Origin: Alphaproteobacteria bacterium
Lineage (GTDB): Bacteria > Pseudomonadota > Alphaproteobacteria > Micavibrionales > Micavibrionaceae
Length of the DNA stretch: 64,000 nucleotides
NCBI GenBank assembly: GCA_028289285.1
Contig: JANQRF010000002.1
Coordinates: forward strand, 558,001-622,000
Direction: 5' to 3'
Numbering within the stretch: position 1 is the first letter of the stretch; each line of letters opens with the position of its first letter. Made by a program: the position numbers and the translations under genes. The notes under the pieces are model-generated. The model was not told the origin of the DNA and did no database searches. It worked only from the letters and a program-made list of their open reading frames with translations. Of this stretch, positions 19,117 to 27,629 are shown piece by piece.

Positions 19117-20374
19117 AGTTCTCATGCCTGCGCTTTCACCGACCATGACAGAAGGTAATCTGGCCAAATGGCATAAAAAGGAGGGTGACGAAATCTCTGC
19201 CGGGGATGTGATTGCCGAGATTGAAACCGACAAGGCAACCATGGAAGTTGAAGCGGTTGATGAAGGCAAGCTTGCGAAAATCATTATTCCTGAAGGCACT
19301 GAGGCTGTGAAAGTGAATGAGCTTATCGCCGTTCTTTTGGAAGAAGGGGAGAATGATAATGATCTGGATGGATTTATAAATTCCAGCTCTTCCGTCATCC
19401 CGAGCGCAGTCGAGGGATCTTCAATCGTTGAAAAAAAGAAAGATCCTTCGACTTCGGTCGCCGTAGCTCCCTCCGCTCAGGATGACAAGAAGGGAAATCG
19501 CATCTTTGCCTCTCCTCTGGCCAAACGTATTGCAGCGGAAAAGGGTATTGATCTATCGACTGTTCAAGGCTCCGGCCCGCGCGGACGCATTGTAAAAGCG
19601 GATGTGGAAGGCAGGACGGTCTCTGCACCTGCGCCCGGCATGGCTGCACCGCAACCGACAGGCGATCAGAAAGTCAATGAGTTTGGGATGCTCTATAGCG
19701 AAATTCCAAATAACAATATCAAGAAAATTACGGCCAAGCGGCTTGTGGAATCCAAATCTACCGTCCCGCATTTTTATCTTACGATTGAGTGTCAAATCGA
19801 TGGTTTATTGGCAACACGCAAACAATTAAATGAAGCCGGGAAAGATCAATATAAATTATCTGTGAATGATTTTATTGTGAAAGCCTGCGCCATGGCACTG
19901 CAGGCCTATCCGGCGGCGAATGTCTCCTGGACGGATGAGGCTGTGCGTCAATATATCCATAGCGATATTTCCGTTGCGGTGGCAACACCGAACGGACTAA
20001 TTACGCCGATTGTAAAGCAAGCTGAAGCCAAAGGGCTTCAGGCTATTTCAGCAGAAGTCAAAGACTTGGCTGGCCGCGCGCGTGATGGAAAATTAAAGCC
20101 TGAAGAGTTTCAGGGGGGCACCTTTACAGTATCTAATCTTGGCATGTACGGGATCAAGGAATTCGGGGCGATTATCAACCCGCCACAAAGTTGCATTCTG
20201 GCGGTCGGGGCAGGAGAGCAACGCCCCTATGTCGACAATGGCGAGGTGAAAATCGGTACGTTCATGAGCTGTACGCTGTCTACTGATCACCGCACCGTCG
20301 ATGGCGCTGTCGGGGCAGAGTTTCTGCAGGTCTTAAAACGGTATCTTGAAAACCCGGCAAGTATGTTGCTTTGA
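19106..20374 (+). CDS. pdhC: Dihydrolipoamide acetyltransferase (E2 of pyruvate dehydrogenase)
   Basis: Acetyltransferase core of the complex. Start at 19106 gives [17 protein letters not shown], the lipoyl domain (1-80; Lys in ETDKAT). A peripheral-subunit-binding domain follows (about 132-168, [24 protein letters not shown]), then the catalytic domain ending with [16 protein letters not shown], whose DHRTVDG holds the active His and Asp. Residues 97-127 in the first linker are encoded by a 93-bp palindromic repeat (19394-19486) that keeps the frame. The resulting VIPSAVEGS and [16 protein letters not shown] are unlike normal E2 linkers. Otherwise complete at 422 residues. Confidence 0.96.
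   Translation: MPIKVLMPALSPTMTEGNLAKWHKKEGDEISAGDVIAEIETDKATMEVEAVDEGKLAKIIIPEGTEAVKVNELIAVLLEEGENDNDLDGFINSSSSVIPSAVEGSSIVEKKKDPSTSVAVAPSAQDDKKGNRIFASPLAKRIAAEKGIDLSTVQGSGPRGRIVKADVEGRTVSAPAPGMAAPQPTGDQKVNEFGMLYSEIPNNNIKKITAKRLVESKSTVPHFYLTIECQIDGLLATRKQLNEAGKDQYKLSVNDFIVKACAMALQAYPAANVSWTDEAVRQYIHSDISVAVATPNGLITPIVKQAEAKGLQAISAEVKDLAGRARDGKLKPEEFQGGTFTVSNLGMYGIKEFGAIINPPQSCILAVGAGEQRPYVDNGEVKIGTFMSCTLSTDHRTVDGAVGAEFLQVLKRYLENPASMLL
19394..19486 (+). repeat. Palindromic repeat inserted in frame within the E2 gene
   Basis: Bases 19394-19486 (93 bp, 31 codons) begin GTCATCCCGAGCGCAG and end CTCCGCTCAGGATGAC. The inner arms GTCGAGGGATCTT and AAGATCCTTCGAC pair as well. The right arm carries extra bases around GGTCGCCGTAGC. 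The unit has the ends of the intergenic element at 10643-10708 and of a widely dispersed GTCATCC..GGATGAC hairpin class. It is open in the reading frame and falls in a flexible linker, resembling the in-gene palindromic elements described in Rickettsia. Confidence 0.85.
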
Positions 20375-20388
20375 TATAGGGGGTAAGA

Positions 20389-20766
20389 ATGCAGTTGGAA
20401 ATAAGGTTGTATCGAACTAATTCTCCTAAAAAAAATAAAGCCTTGGTGGGTTTTTTAGAGGGCTTTGATAGTTCGCTAAGAGATCGTCATGTAGAAGAAG
20501 ATGGTGTATCCCTTAAATCTCATGAAGGATATCGTCACGTTGATAAAGGGTATGGGCTTTTGATTAATGTTGATGAGGATGTTGTTGACACTTTTGTAAA
20601 AAAACTCGGAGCGTTTTTATCAAGTAACGATATTGATGCTGAAGGTGTTTATGATTTTGAGACTTCTGAAATGATTGTGAGTTTTTTAAAAAATAACAGT
20701 TTGGGTAATAAATGTGGGCCTAGAAGTGGTTTTATAGGAAAGATTTTAGACTGGGTGGTTGGATAG
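20389..20766 (+). CDS. Hypothetical protein between E2 and E3 genes
   Basis: A 125-residue protein that I do not recognise, starting after a very strong ribosome site (AGGGGGT). It is clearly AT-richer than pdhC and lpd. Features: DGVSLKSHEGYRHVDKGY, a long helical middle (NVDEDVVDTFVKKLGAFLSS) and an Ile/Phe C-terminus. No signal or membrane segment. Its stop overlaps the lpd start by one base, so it is translationally coupled to E3. Being inside the pdh operon it would be made with the complex, but any role there is unknown. Confidence 0.6.
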   Translation: MQLEIRLYRTNSPKKNKALVGFLEGFDSSLRDRHVEEDGVSLKSHEGYRHVDKGYGLLINVDEDVVDTFVKKLGAFLSSNDIDAEGVYDFETSEMIVSFLKNNSLGNKCGPRSGFIGKILDWVVG

Positions 20767-22175
20767 TGACCGATAAAAATTTTGACATTGTGGTGATTGG
20801 CGCGGGGCCGGGGGGATATGTCGCGGCGATCCGGGCAGCGCAGCTTGGCATGAAGGCGGCTGTTGTGGAGGCTAACCATCTTGGCGGGATTTGCCTGAAC
20901 TGGGGGTGTATTCCGACCAAGGCGCTTTTGCGCTCATCTGAAATTCACGACCTGCTCAATCATGTCTCAGAGTTTGGATTTACAGTTAAAGATGTCTCTT
21001 TTGATTTGAAAAAAGTCGTTGAACGTTCGCGTGGGGTGGCAAAGCAACTTTCCGGCGGGATCGGCCATTTGCTGAAGAAAAATAAAGTCACGGTCTTTGA
21101 TGGCTACGGGAAACTGCTTGGTAAAGGCAAAGTCTCAGTCGAAGGAAAAACCAAAGAAACCCTCACGGCCAAACATATCATTATTGCCACAGGCGCGCGG
21201 GCGCGGGTGCTTCCGGGACTGGAGCCGGACGGGAAACTGATCTGGACTTATAAAGAGGCCATGGTGCCGGACACGATGCCAAAATCGCTTTTAGTGGTTG
21301 GGTCCGGCGCGATTGGGATTGAGTTCGCCTCCTTCTATCAGAATATGGGTGCAGAGGTGACGGTCGTGGAGGTCATGGACCGCATCCTGCCGGTGGAAGA
21401 TGAAGAGATCTCCGCCATGGCCCGCAAGCAATTTGAAAAGCAAGGCATGAAAATTCTGACCGGGGCGAAAACCACGAAGCTTGAAAAAGGTAAGAACGAT
21501 GTCACCGTCCATGTCGAAGTTTCTTCTAAGGGGGGAGGCAAAGCGCAGAAGATAAAAGTGGATCGCGTCATTATGGCGGTCGGCATTCAGGCAAATACCG
21601 AAGAGATCGGGCTGGACAACGCCAAAGGCGTAAAGCTTGATCGCGGACATATTGTCACGGATGGCTATATGGCCACGGGGGAAAAAGGCGTCTACGCGAT
21701 TGGCGATGTCACCGGCGCGCCTTGGCTGGCGCATAAAGCTTCCCATGAAGCCATTATCTGTGTTGAAAAAATTGCGGGCCTGAAAGACGTTCACCCGATG
21801 GATAAAAGCAACATTCCGGGTTGTACCTATTGCCGCCCGCAAGTGGCCTCTGTCGGCATGACTGAAAAAGCAGCGATTGAAGTCGGCCATAAAGTCAAAG
21901 TCGGGCGCTTCCCGTTTATCGGAAACGGGAAGGCGATTGCACTTGGGGAACCTGAAGGCCTTGTGAAAACCATCTTTGATGAAAAAACGGGCGAGCTTTT
22001 GGGCGCGCATATGATCGGCGCGGAAGTCACCGAGATGATTCAGGGGTATGTGATCGGTAAAACGGCTGAACTTACTGAAGCTGAATTCATGCATACCGTC
22101 TTCCCGCATCCAACGCTTTCTGAAATGATGCATGAAAGTGTTTTGGATGCATATGGAAGAGCGGTGCATTTTTAA
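20766..22175 (+). CDS. lpdA: Dihydrolipoamide dehydrogenase (E3)
   Basis: Flavoprotein that reoxidises dihydrolipoyl groups of E2 (and of E1-beta here) with NAD. The 469-residue protein starts at GTG. It shows the FAD-binding IGAGPGGYVAAIRAAQLG, the redox disulfide GGICLNWGCIPTKALL, the NAD-binding VVGSGAIGIEFASFYQNMG, the FAD motif GVYAIGDVTGAPWLAHKA and the C-terminal catalytic FPHPTLSEMMHES. Complete, and the last component of the pdh operon. Confidence 0.97.
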   Translation: MTDKNFDIVVIGAGPGGYVAAIRAAQLGMKAAVVEANHLGGICLNWGCIPTKALLRSSEIHDLLNHVSEFGFTVKDVSFDLKKVVERSRGVAKQLSGGIGHLLKKNKVTVFDGYGKLLGKGKVSVEGKTKETLTAKHIIIATGARARVLPGLEPDGKLIWTYKEAMVPDTMPKSLLVVGSGAIGIEFASFYQNMGAEVTVVEVMDRILPVEDEEISAMARKQFEKQGMKILTGAKTTKLEKGKNDVTVHVEVSSKGGGKAQKIKVDRVIMAVGIQANTEEIGLDNAKGVKLDRGHIVTDGYMATGEKGVYAIGDVTGAPWLAHKASHEAIICVEKIAGLKDVHPMDKSNIPGCTYCRPQVASVGMTEKAAIEVGHKVKVGRFPFIGNGKAIALGEPEGLVKTIFDEKTGELLGAHMIGAEVTEMIQGYVIGKTAELTEAEFMHTVFPHPTLSEMMHESVLDAYGRAVHF

Positions 22176-22195
22176 AGAAGAAAGTATAGATAAGT

Positions 22196-22648
22196 ATGTT
22201 TGGTAAGCGGGTAAGAATTTGTTTGGGGCAGATCTTTGGCTGCACGCAAAAAAAGCGCATTGCTTTTTACAGGGATTTTATTGAAGCGACACAGCCGGAT
22301 AGAGATGCGCTTTCGATGACAAGAGAATGGAACAGCGTAAAAATAACACTCGGTACAAGGGCCGCTGATTTAAAAGGGGTAAGGGCGTCGCGGGACGAAA
22401 TCATGATGCTGGATATTGAAAATCTTTCAGGTCAAAGGGGCATGGGTCAGAGGGCCCTCGAAGAATTTTTAATCCCGCTTACGAAAGAGCATGGTATGGG
22501 GCTTTTAGTACATGCTCATAAAGATGCAGGAGTACGGCTTTTTAAGCGTGTCGGCATGACGCCGTATCTGATGACTGATCATCCTATTTACACTTCGGAT
22601 TTACCAGAGGAGATGCCGGTAACAACCGTGCCGACCCTTGAGAAATAG
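22196..22648 (+). CDS. Hypothetical protein with GNAT-like C-terminal half
   Basis: A 150-residue protein between lpd and lipA. The C-terminal half (about 80-135) reads like a GNAT acetyltransferase core. GQRGMGQRALEEFL would be the acyl-CoA loop (Q/R-x-x-G-x-G/A), followed by EHGMGLLVHAHKDAGVRLF and KRVGMTPYL, the usual terminal helix and strand. The N-terminal half has two cysteines and no known motif. The similarity is judged by eye and the substrate is unknown. Codirectional with lpd and lipA. Confidence 0.5.
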   Translation: MFGKRVRICLGQIFGCTQKKRIAFYRDFIEATQPDRDALSMTREWNSVKITLGTRAADLKGVRASRDEIMMLDIENLSGQRGMGQRALEEFLIPLTKEHGMGLLVHAHKDAGVRLFKRVGMTPYLMTDHPIYTSDLPEEMPVTTVPTLEK

Positions 22649-22784
22649 ATATGCTATTCTATGCTGTTTGCGTAAAGAGTGTATTCAATTATAAAAAGAG
22701 TATTGAAGAGAGCTGTTTGATAAGCTCTTGTTTTAAAAAGAAACCGGCTTATTTTAAGGTTTAAAATCAGAAACGAATTATTGA

Positions 22785-23753
22785 ATGACCTATAACCAAG
22801 ACCTTCTCGACCGTGCGAAACGTCATCCGGAAAAGCAGAAAAACCCGGACCGTCCGACTATGGGCAATAAGCCGGACTGGATCCGCGTACGCGCCGGACA
22901 AGGAGAGACCTATAAAGAAACGCTTGCAACGGTTAAAAACCTGAAACTTACAACGGTTTGTGAGGAAGCGGGCTGTCCGAATATCGGCGAGTGCTGGGAT
23001 AAAAAACATGCCACCTTCATGATTATGGGCGAAGTCTGTACCCGCGCTTGCAGCTTTTGTAATGTGGCCACCGGTAAGCCGGATGAGCTGGATCAGTATG
23101 AACCTTTGCGTGTCGGCGTTGCGGTTTCACAGATGGAATTGAAACACGTTGTGGTGACATCCGTCGACCGGGATGATCTGGACGATTTCGGGGCGGACCA
23201 TTTTGAAAAAACGATTTCCGCGATCCGGTTTAAATCCCCGGAAACAACGATTGAAATTCTCCCCGGAGATTTTGGCGGCAATATGGACGCGCTTGATCGT
23301 GTGATAAACGTAAAGCCGGATGTGTTTAATCATAATCTTGAAACCGTACCGCGGCTTTACCCGACGATCCGTCCGGGTGCGCGGTATTTCAGAAGTCTCA
23401 GATTGCTTCAGCGCGTGAAAGAGCTTGATCCGATGCAATTCACCAAATCCGGGATGATGGTGGGGCTTGGCGAAACACGCGAAGAAGTCGGGCAGGTGAT
23501 GGATGATCTGCGGGCAGCTGACGTTGATTTCATCACGATCGGCCAATATCTCCAGCCAACGCCCAAACATGCGCCGGTCGAGCATTTCTGGACACCGGAG
23601 GAGTTTGAAGGCCTTGAAAAAATGGCGCGGGCAAAAGGGTTTTTGATGGTCTCCGCTACGCCGCTCACGCGTAGCTCTTATCATGCAGGTGAAGATTTTG
23701 CGCGCTTAAAAACAGCCCGGGATCAGAAATTGGCTTCTCTGGCCGCTGAGTAA
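22785..23753 (+). CDS. lipA: Lipoyl synthase
   Basis: Radical-SAM enzyme that inserts sulfur into octanoyl groups on lipoyl domains, so it serves the E2 and E1-beta proteins encoded just upstream. The 322-residue protein has the auxiliary cluster cysteines C59, C64 and C70 ([12 protein letters not shown]), the radical-SAM cysteines C85, C89 and C92 (CTRACSFC), and the C-terminal RSSYHA with the serine ligand. Its stop overlaps the next gene by one base, giving the common lipA-coq10 pair. Confidence 0.96.
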   Translation: MTYNQDLLDRAKRHPEKQKNPDRPTMGNKPDWIRVRAGQGETYKETLATVKNLKLTTVCEEAGCPNIGECWDKKHATFMIMGEVCTRACSFCNVATGKPDELDQYEPLRVGVAVSQMELKHVVVTSVDRDDLDDFGADHFEKTISAIRFKSPETTIEILPGDFGGNMDALDRVINVKPDVFNHNLETVPRLYPTIRPGARYFRSLRLLQRVKELDPMQFTKSGMMVGLGETREEVGQVMDDLRAADVDFITIGQYLQPTPKHAPVEHFWTPEEFEGLEKMARAKGFLMVSATPLTRSSYHAGEDFARLKTARDQKLASLAAE

Positions 23754-24211
23754 TGCTCTCTCATATTGAACAAAAACATATCCCTTACAGCGCGGAGCAG
23801 ATGTTTGACCTGGTGGCTGATGTGGCGTCCTATAAAGAATTTGCGCCGTGGTGTGTCGGCAGCCGGATTAACGAACGCGAGGGCGATGAGGTCTTTTATG
23901 CCGATCTGGTGGTCGGGTATAAAATGTTCCGCGAACGGTTTACGTCCAAGGTTGTTCTCAACCGCCCAAAAACAATTCATATTGAATATATGAAAGGGCC
24001 GCTGAAAGATCTTAAAAATAACTGGGAGTTCGTGCCTTTAGAGGACGGGACGTGTATTATCGATTTTTCCGTTGAGTTTGAATTTTCAAATGTGGCTCTG
24101 CAGGGATTTGCCAAGCTGTTCTTTCATGAAGTGGTCAAGCGTATGGTTTCCGCATTTGAAAAACGGGCGGAAGAACTTTACGGTACAGCTTCTCCATCAA
24201 AATCGGCGTAG
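23753..24211 (+). CDS. COQ10-like START-domain protein (RatA family)
   Basis: A 152-residue START-like lipid-binding protein, probably a coenzyme Q-binding chaperone of the COQ10 group. Typical motifs are YSAEQMFDLVADVASYKEF, PWCVGSRI, FTSKVVLNRP and the helix FHEVVKRMVSAFEKRAEELY. The E. coli homologue is called RatA and was proposed as a ribosome toxin; the ubiquinone role is the better-supported reading for alphaproteobacteria. It follows lipA without a gap. Its last 34 bases overlap a convergent glycosyltransferase-like gene. Confidence 0.88.
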   Translation: MLSHIEQKHIPYSAEQMFDLVADVASYKEFAPWCVGSRINEREGDEVFYADLVVGYKMFRERFTSKVVLNRPKTIHIEYMKGPLKDLKNNWEFVPLEDGTCIIDFSVEFEFSNVALQGFAKLFFHEVVKRMVSAFEKRAEELYGTASPSKSA

Positions 24212-25083
24212 CGGTAGGAACGTTCAATTACTCTACCTGAGAGAGTTTGGAAGTCTGTGGTTAGAGCACGGTTCACACGCATTTCATCCCAGCCGGACAG
24301 ATGCAAAACGCCAAGCGGTTCATGCGGGTAATAGGGCTCAACAAACTGTTCCGTTTCTTCGTTCCAGACAGGTTTATATTCGCACAGCCAGTGCATCCAC
24401 CCTGGCAGGATATTTTTCGCATAGCCTTCCAGGTAACAGAGAATACCAAGTGTGAGCTGTTCCGCGGTAAAGACTTTGCCGGTTTGGACGGCTTGCGCGA
24501 GGAGCTCCTGCCATTTTGTCCAATGCGGTGCATCGCGGTGCATCGCAAACATCCCGGCCAGAAGTACATGATACGGGTAAAGCTCTTTGGCTTTTGAAAA
24601 GCCGAATGCTTGCTTGGCATTGCTAAAATAAAAGCCGCGGAGCTTAAATGGCATGCGGGCAAGCCACTTAATCCGGATCTGGCGCGGATAATGCCGGTCG
24701 ACCTGCGCGGTCAGGGCAATCTTATCTTTGCCTGCGGCCTCAATGAAAGAGGGGATAATATCGCCGCGCTGTACCCATGTGTCGGAATCCATCCAGACAA
24801 ACATGTCATGGTCGGGAAATATGTCTGGCAGGAAGGGGCGGCAGAGACACCCCTTTAGATATTCCTTTCCTTTAATTTTATGGGCCGGCACGGGGCAGGG
24901 CCAGTCGATATCTTTGACGATACAGTTCTGTCCCTGAAGATATTCAACCTGCTCAACCGTTAATCCCGCATTGATGATCCCAATATCATGCTCATGGAAT
25001 TTACGGATGCTGTGGATCCATTCGGCCAGCATGGGAAAATAATTGTGATCGGCGGCAGAAACGATAAGAACTTTATCCATCAA
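24178..25083 (-). CDS. Glycosyltransferase-like protein
   Basis: A 301-residue soluble protein with features of a GT-A nucleotide-sugar glycosyltransferase. An N-terminal Rossmann-like strand (MMDKVLIVSAADHNYF) is followed by IGIINAGLT, and MFVWMDSDTWVQRGD contains a DSD motif that would bind Mn and the nucleotide sugar (DxD, about residue 98). The C-terminus GVLHLSGWDEMR resembles GT8-type HxxG-W patterns. Substrate unknown. It overlaps the cinA stop by 11 bases, forming a pgpA-cinA-GT unit, and converges on coq10 with a 34-base overlap. Confidence 0.65.
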   Translation of the reverse strand: MMDKVLIVSAADHNYFPMLAEWIHSIRKFHEHDIGIINAGLTVEQVEYLQGQNCIVKDIDWPCPVPAHKIKGKEYLKGCLCRPFLPDIFPDHDMFVWMDSDTWVQRGDIIPSFIEAAGKDKIALTAQVDRHYPRQIRIKWLARMPFKLRGFYFSNAKQAFGFSKAKELYPYHVLLAGMFAMHRDAPHWTKWQELLAQAVQTGKVFTAEQLTLGILCYLEGYAKNILPGWMHWLCEYKPVWNEETEQFVEPYYPHEPLGVLHLSGWDEMRVNRALTTDFQTLSGRVIERSYRYADFDGEAVP

Positions 25084-25549
25084 GTGCCTCGATCAGATGG
25101 GTGAGCGCAGCCTCAACAGTTTGAGCGCGAATGGTGGCGCGGTCTCCATCAAAGAGATGTTTGCAGGTTTGCGGTGGCGCACCTTTTAAAGATATGCCGA
25201 TATAAACAAGACCCACGGGTTTATCATCCGATCCGCCACCGGGTCCGGCAATGCCTGTAACAGAAACAGCGATATCCGCGCCTGTTTTGGTCAAAGCGCT
25301 TGTTGCCATTTCATTAGCAGTTTCAGGGCTGACGGCGCCATGTGTTTTTAATGTGTCTTCCAAAACGCCGAGCAGGTTCATCTTGAGATCATTGGAATAG
25401 GTGATAAATCCGCCTGCATAGATATCGGAGGAGCCTGCAAGATCTGTCATAGCGGCGCCAATAAGCCCACCCGTGCAGGATTCTGCTGTCGCCAACATCA
25501 TGTTCTTGGCGCGCAGGCGCTCACTTAAATTAGAAACAAGTTTTTGCAT
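25073..25549 (-). CDS. pncC: Nicotinamide-nucleotide amidohydrolase (CinA C-terminal family)
   Basis: Deamidates nicotinamide mononucleotide in pyridine nucleotide recycling. It is the stand-alone CinA C-terminal domain, about 158 residues, with the family motifs TAESCTGGLIGAAMTD, GGFITYSNDLKMNLLGV, GAVSPETANEMA and SVTGIAGPGGGSDDKPVGLVYIG. I chose the start at 25549, whose ATG overlaps the pgpA stop (TAATG); a longer frame would extend into pgpA. The pgpA-cinA pair is common in alphaproteobacteria. Confidence 0.9.
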   Translation of the reverse strand: MQKLVSNLSERLRAKNMMLATAESCTGGLIGAAMTDLAGSSDIYAGGFITYSNDLKMNLLGVLEDTLKTHGAVSPETANEMATSALTKTGADIAVSVTGIAGPGGGSDDKPVGLVYIGISLKGAPPQTCKHLFDGDRATIRAQTVEAALTHLIEALDG

Positions 25550-26034
25550 TAAAATAGGCCTGCATAATATAATCCTGTCAGACAAAGAATGGTGTAAAGC
25601 CCGGCTACGAGGTCATCCCCCATAACAGACAGCGGGCCGGAAAGTTTTTTATCAAAGTAACTGACCGGCCAGGGCTTGAGAATATCAAAGGCGCGGAAGA
25701 GAATAAACGCTGCCGCAACGCCAAGCGGGGTGAGCGGGGCGGCAAACAGGGCCAGCCACATACCGGCAACTTCATCGATGACAATCATGGAGCTGTCTTT
25801 TTCGCCTGACATTTTTTCAAAAACATCCGATGCCCACCAGCCAAGCGCGGTGACAAGAATGGTGCCAAGCAAAAGGGCTGTTGGTCCCAGATAGATCAGG
25901 ATTAAAAGTCCAAAGGGCAGGGCGCCCAGCGTCCCCCAGGTCCCTGGCGCAGGCTTCATAAACCCGCAGCCAAACCATGTCGCGGCCCAGACAGCGGGGT
26001 GTTTGAAGTTAAGAACAAGCTTTTTGTTTGACAT
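25549..26034 (-). CDS. pgpA: Phosphatidylglycerophosphatase A
   Basis: Membrane phosphatase that makes phosphatidylglycerol. The 161-residue protein has the PgpA signatures PAPGTWGTLGALPFG (about 29-43) and MIVIDEVAGMWLAL with the acidic catalytic residues, with several hydrophobic segments. In relatives ispDF and pgpA are adjacent and read the same way. Here a plus-strand orphan gene sits between them. A TTGACA box for that gene overlaps the pgpA start codon. Confidence 0.92.
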   Translation of the reverse strand: MSNKKLVLNFKHPAVWAATWFGCGFMKPAPGTWGTLGALPFGLLILIYLGPTALLLGTILVTALGWWASDVFEKMSGEKDSSMIVIDEVAGMWLALFAAPLTPLGVAAAFILFRAFDILKPWPVSYFDKKLSGPLSVMGDDLVAGLYTILCLTGLYYAGLF

Positions 26035-26056
26035 ATTGTTGCAGTCTTGTTATGAG
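26028..26056 (+). promoter_or_regulatory. Possible promoter for the orphan gene at 26080
   Basis: TTGACA at 26028-26033 and TATGAG at 26051-26056 with a 17-base spacer. The -35 overlaps the pgpA start on the other strand. The box has the same TTGACATA core seen before other orphan genes. Confidence 0.4.
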
Positions 26057-26079
26057 CTGTTTTGAAAGGATATTAGGGT

Positions 26080-26445
26080 ATGGGTATGGCTAATGAAATA
26101 GAAATAACAAAAGGTCTGTCAGGTGCAGATAAAAAACTGGCAAGACAATTTGGTGGCGTTGTTGCATATGAGGTAGGTGATGGACAATACAAGGCCAGAT
26201 TTAATCAAGACGTCAGAATACCCTCTTACGGTGGTTCTATAATCATGCGGCGCATGCAGGATGTTACCGACACCAGACACACTCGCATGAGTGCAGCACA
26301 AGCACTTTTTAGAGTAACGCGTATGAATGCTGAATTAGGAAGGCCCTTTTTAGTACATGATACAGGGGTGGATGGCGTCCAAAGTATGGATCAAGACCTT
26401 CGGGATGCAGGCTATCAGGAAGTAAAACTTTATCCTAACTCTTAA
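26080..26445 (+). CDS. Hypothetical protein between pgpA and ispDF
   Basis: A 121-residue soluble protein that I do not recognise. It contains LSGADKKLARQFGGVVAYEV, then YKARFNQDVRIPSYGGS, a basic helix RHTRMSAAQALFRVTRMNAE and an acidic end VQSMDQDLRDAGYQEVKLYP. GAAAGGA precedes the ATG at 26080; an ATG two codons on is possible. It is antiparallel to both neighbours and overlaps the 3' end of ispDF by 11 bases. It splits the pgpA-ispDF arrangement conserved in relatives. Confidence 0.5.
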   Translation: MGMANEIEITKGLSGADKKLARQFGGVVAYEVGDGQYKARFNQDVRIPSYGGSIIMRRMQDVTDTRHTRMSAAQALFRVTRMNAELGRPFLVHDTGVDGVQSMDQDLRDAGYQEVKLYPNS

Positions 26446-27586
26446 TCGTTGTCATTACATAAGCAGCAATACCTTCCTCCCGGCCAAGGGCGCCGAGACC
26501 TTCAAGAGTTGTGGCTTTCAGGCCGATAGAAGAGGGTGATAATCCAGTCAGTTTAGACAGATTTTCAATCATCGCGTCGCGGTGCGGAGCAATTTTCGGG
26601 GCCTGGCATTGTAGATTGATGTCAATGTGGATGAGGTCTCCGCCGTGTTTCTGCAGTAAATCTAAAGCATGTTTGACGAATATGGCGCTATCGGCATTTT
26701 TCCACTGATCGTCAGAAGGTGGGAAATGGGTACCGATATCGCCTGCACCGATCGCGCCGAGAATAGAATCCGTTAAAGCATGGAGAATGACATCTCCATC
26801 CGAATGGGCATTCATGCCTTTGCTGTGCGGGATTTTAATGCCACCAAGCGTGACGTGATCGCCCCCTTCGGCAAAAGCATGAATATCATAGCCCATCGTG
26901 GTGATGGTCCGGCTTTGAGCATTTATAAGGGTTTGGGCCATGTCGTAATCCTGCATCGTGGTGATTTTGAAGTTATGCCGCCCCGAGCGCACCAGCGCAA
27001 CCTCATGACCAAGGGCGCGGATCAGGCCTGAATCATCGGTGAAACTATCATCGTCTTTGAATCTCTTATGAGCTTCGAGGAGCCAGTCTGCGCGGAAGAC
27101 CTGCGGGGTCTGGATTGCCCATTTATCGCTGCGATCCACGGTTTCCCCGGTTTTTGAATCAAAAAGCGTTGCCGATAGCGGGCTGGCGAGCGTCGCAGCG
27201 CCCGTTTCAGCGGCCTTGGCAATGACAGCTTCAATTTCATCTGCTCTGACAAAGGGGCGGGCGGCGTCGTGAATAAGGATCAAATCATTAGAATTTAGAT
27301 TAGAAAAACTTTGTAATGCATTATAAATACTTTGTTTTCGTGTATTTCCTCCGGCAATAAACTGGGTGTTGTCAAAGTCGTTAGAGGCCTGACGGTATAA
27401 ATCCTCATGATCCGGGGAAATGGCAACGGTGATTGGATAATCCTTAAATTTCTCCAGCACATGGGTCAAAACGGGCTTTCCACCAAGGGGCAGATATTGC
27501 TTGGGCAAATCTCCGCCAAGCCGCTCCCCGCTGCCGGCGGCGGGGATAATAACCCGTATTTTTGTACTGCTTTTTACCATATTCAA
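26435..27586 (-). CDS. ispDF: Bifunctional IspD/IspF of the MEP isoprenoid pathway
   Basis: Fusion of 2-C-methyl-D-erythritol 4-phosphate cytidylyltransferase (about 1-225) and MECDP synthase (about 228-383). IspD motifs: IIPAAGSGERLGGDLPKQYL, HDAARPF and WAIQTPQVFR. IspF motifs: GYDIHAFAEGG with the metal Asp and His, AHSDGDVILHALTDS, GDIGTHFPPSD. Both halves are complete. This fusion is typical of alphaproteobacteria and some epsilonproteobacteria. It diverges from ntrY over 43 bp; dusB and ntrBC, often found next to it in the class, are absent. Confidence 0.96.
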   Translation of the reverse strand: MNMVKSSTKIRVIIPAAGSGERLGGDLPKQYLPLGGKPVLTHVLEKFKDYPITVAISPDHEDLYRQASNDFDNTQFIAGGNTRKQSIYNALQSFSNLNSNDLILIHDAARPFVRADEIEAVIAKAAETGAATLASPLSATLFDSKTGETVDRSDKWAIQTPQVFRADWLLEAHKRFKDDDSFTDDSGLIRALGHEVALVRSGRHNFKITTMQDYDMAQTLINAQSRTITTMGYDIHAFAEGGDHVTLGGIKIPHSKGMNAHSDGDVILHALTDSILGAIGAGDIGTHFPPSDDQWKNADSAIFVKHALDLLQKHGGDLIHIDINLQCQAPKIAPHRDAMIENLSKLTGLSPSSIGLKATTLEGLGALGREEGIAAYVMTTIKS

Positions 27587-27629
27587 AACTGTTGCTTTTT
27601 TGCCACAAACTGTGGATAGTCAGTAAAGC

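Noticed and set aside
21291..22169. Long minus-strand ORF (292 codons) within lpdA
   Set aside because: Antisense to a complete, motif-rich E3 gene. Long antisense frames are common in GC-moderate coding DNA, and this one is His/Arg/Phe-rich with no domain.
23753..24211. Toxin of a RatA/RatB toxin-antitoxin pair
   Set aside because: No RatB-like gene is adjacent; the lipA-linked START-domain protein is better explained as a COQ10-like factor.
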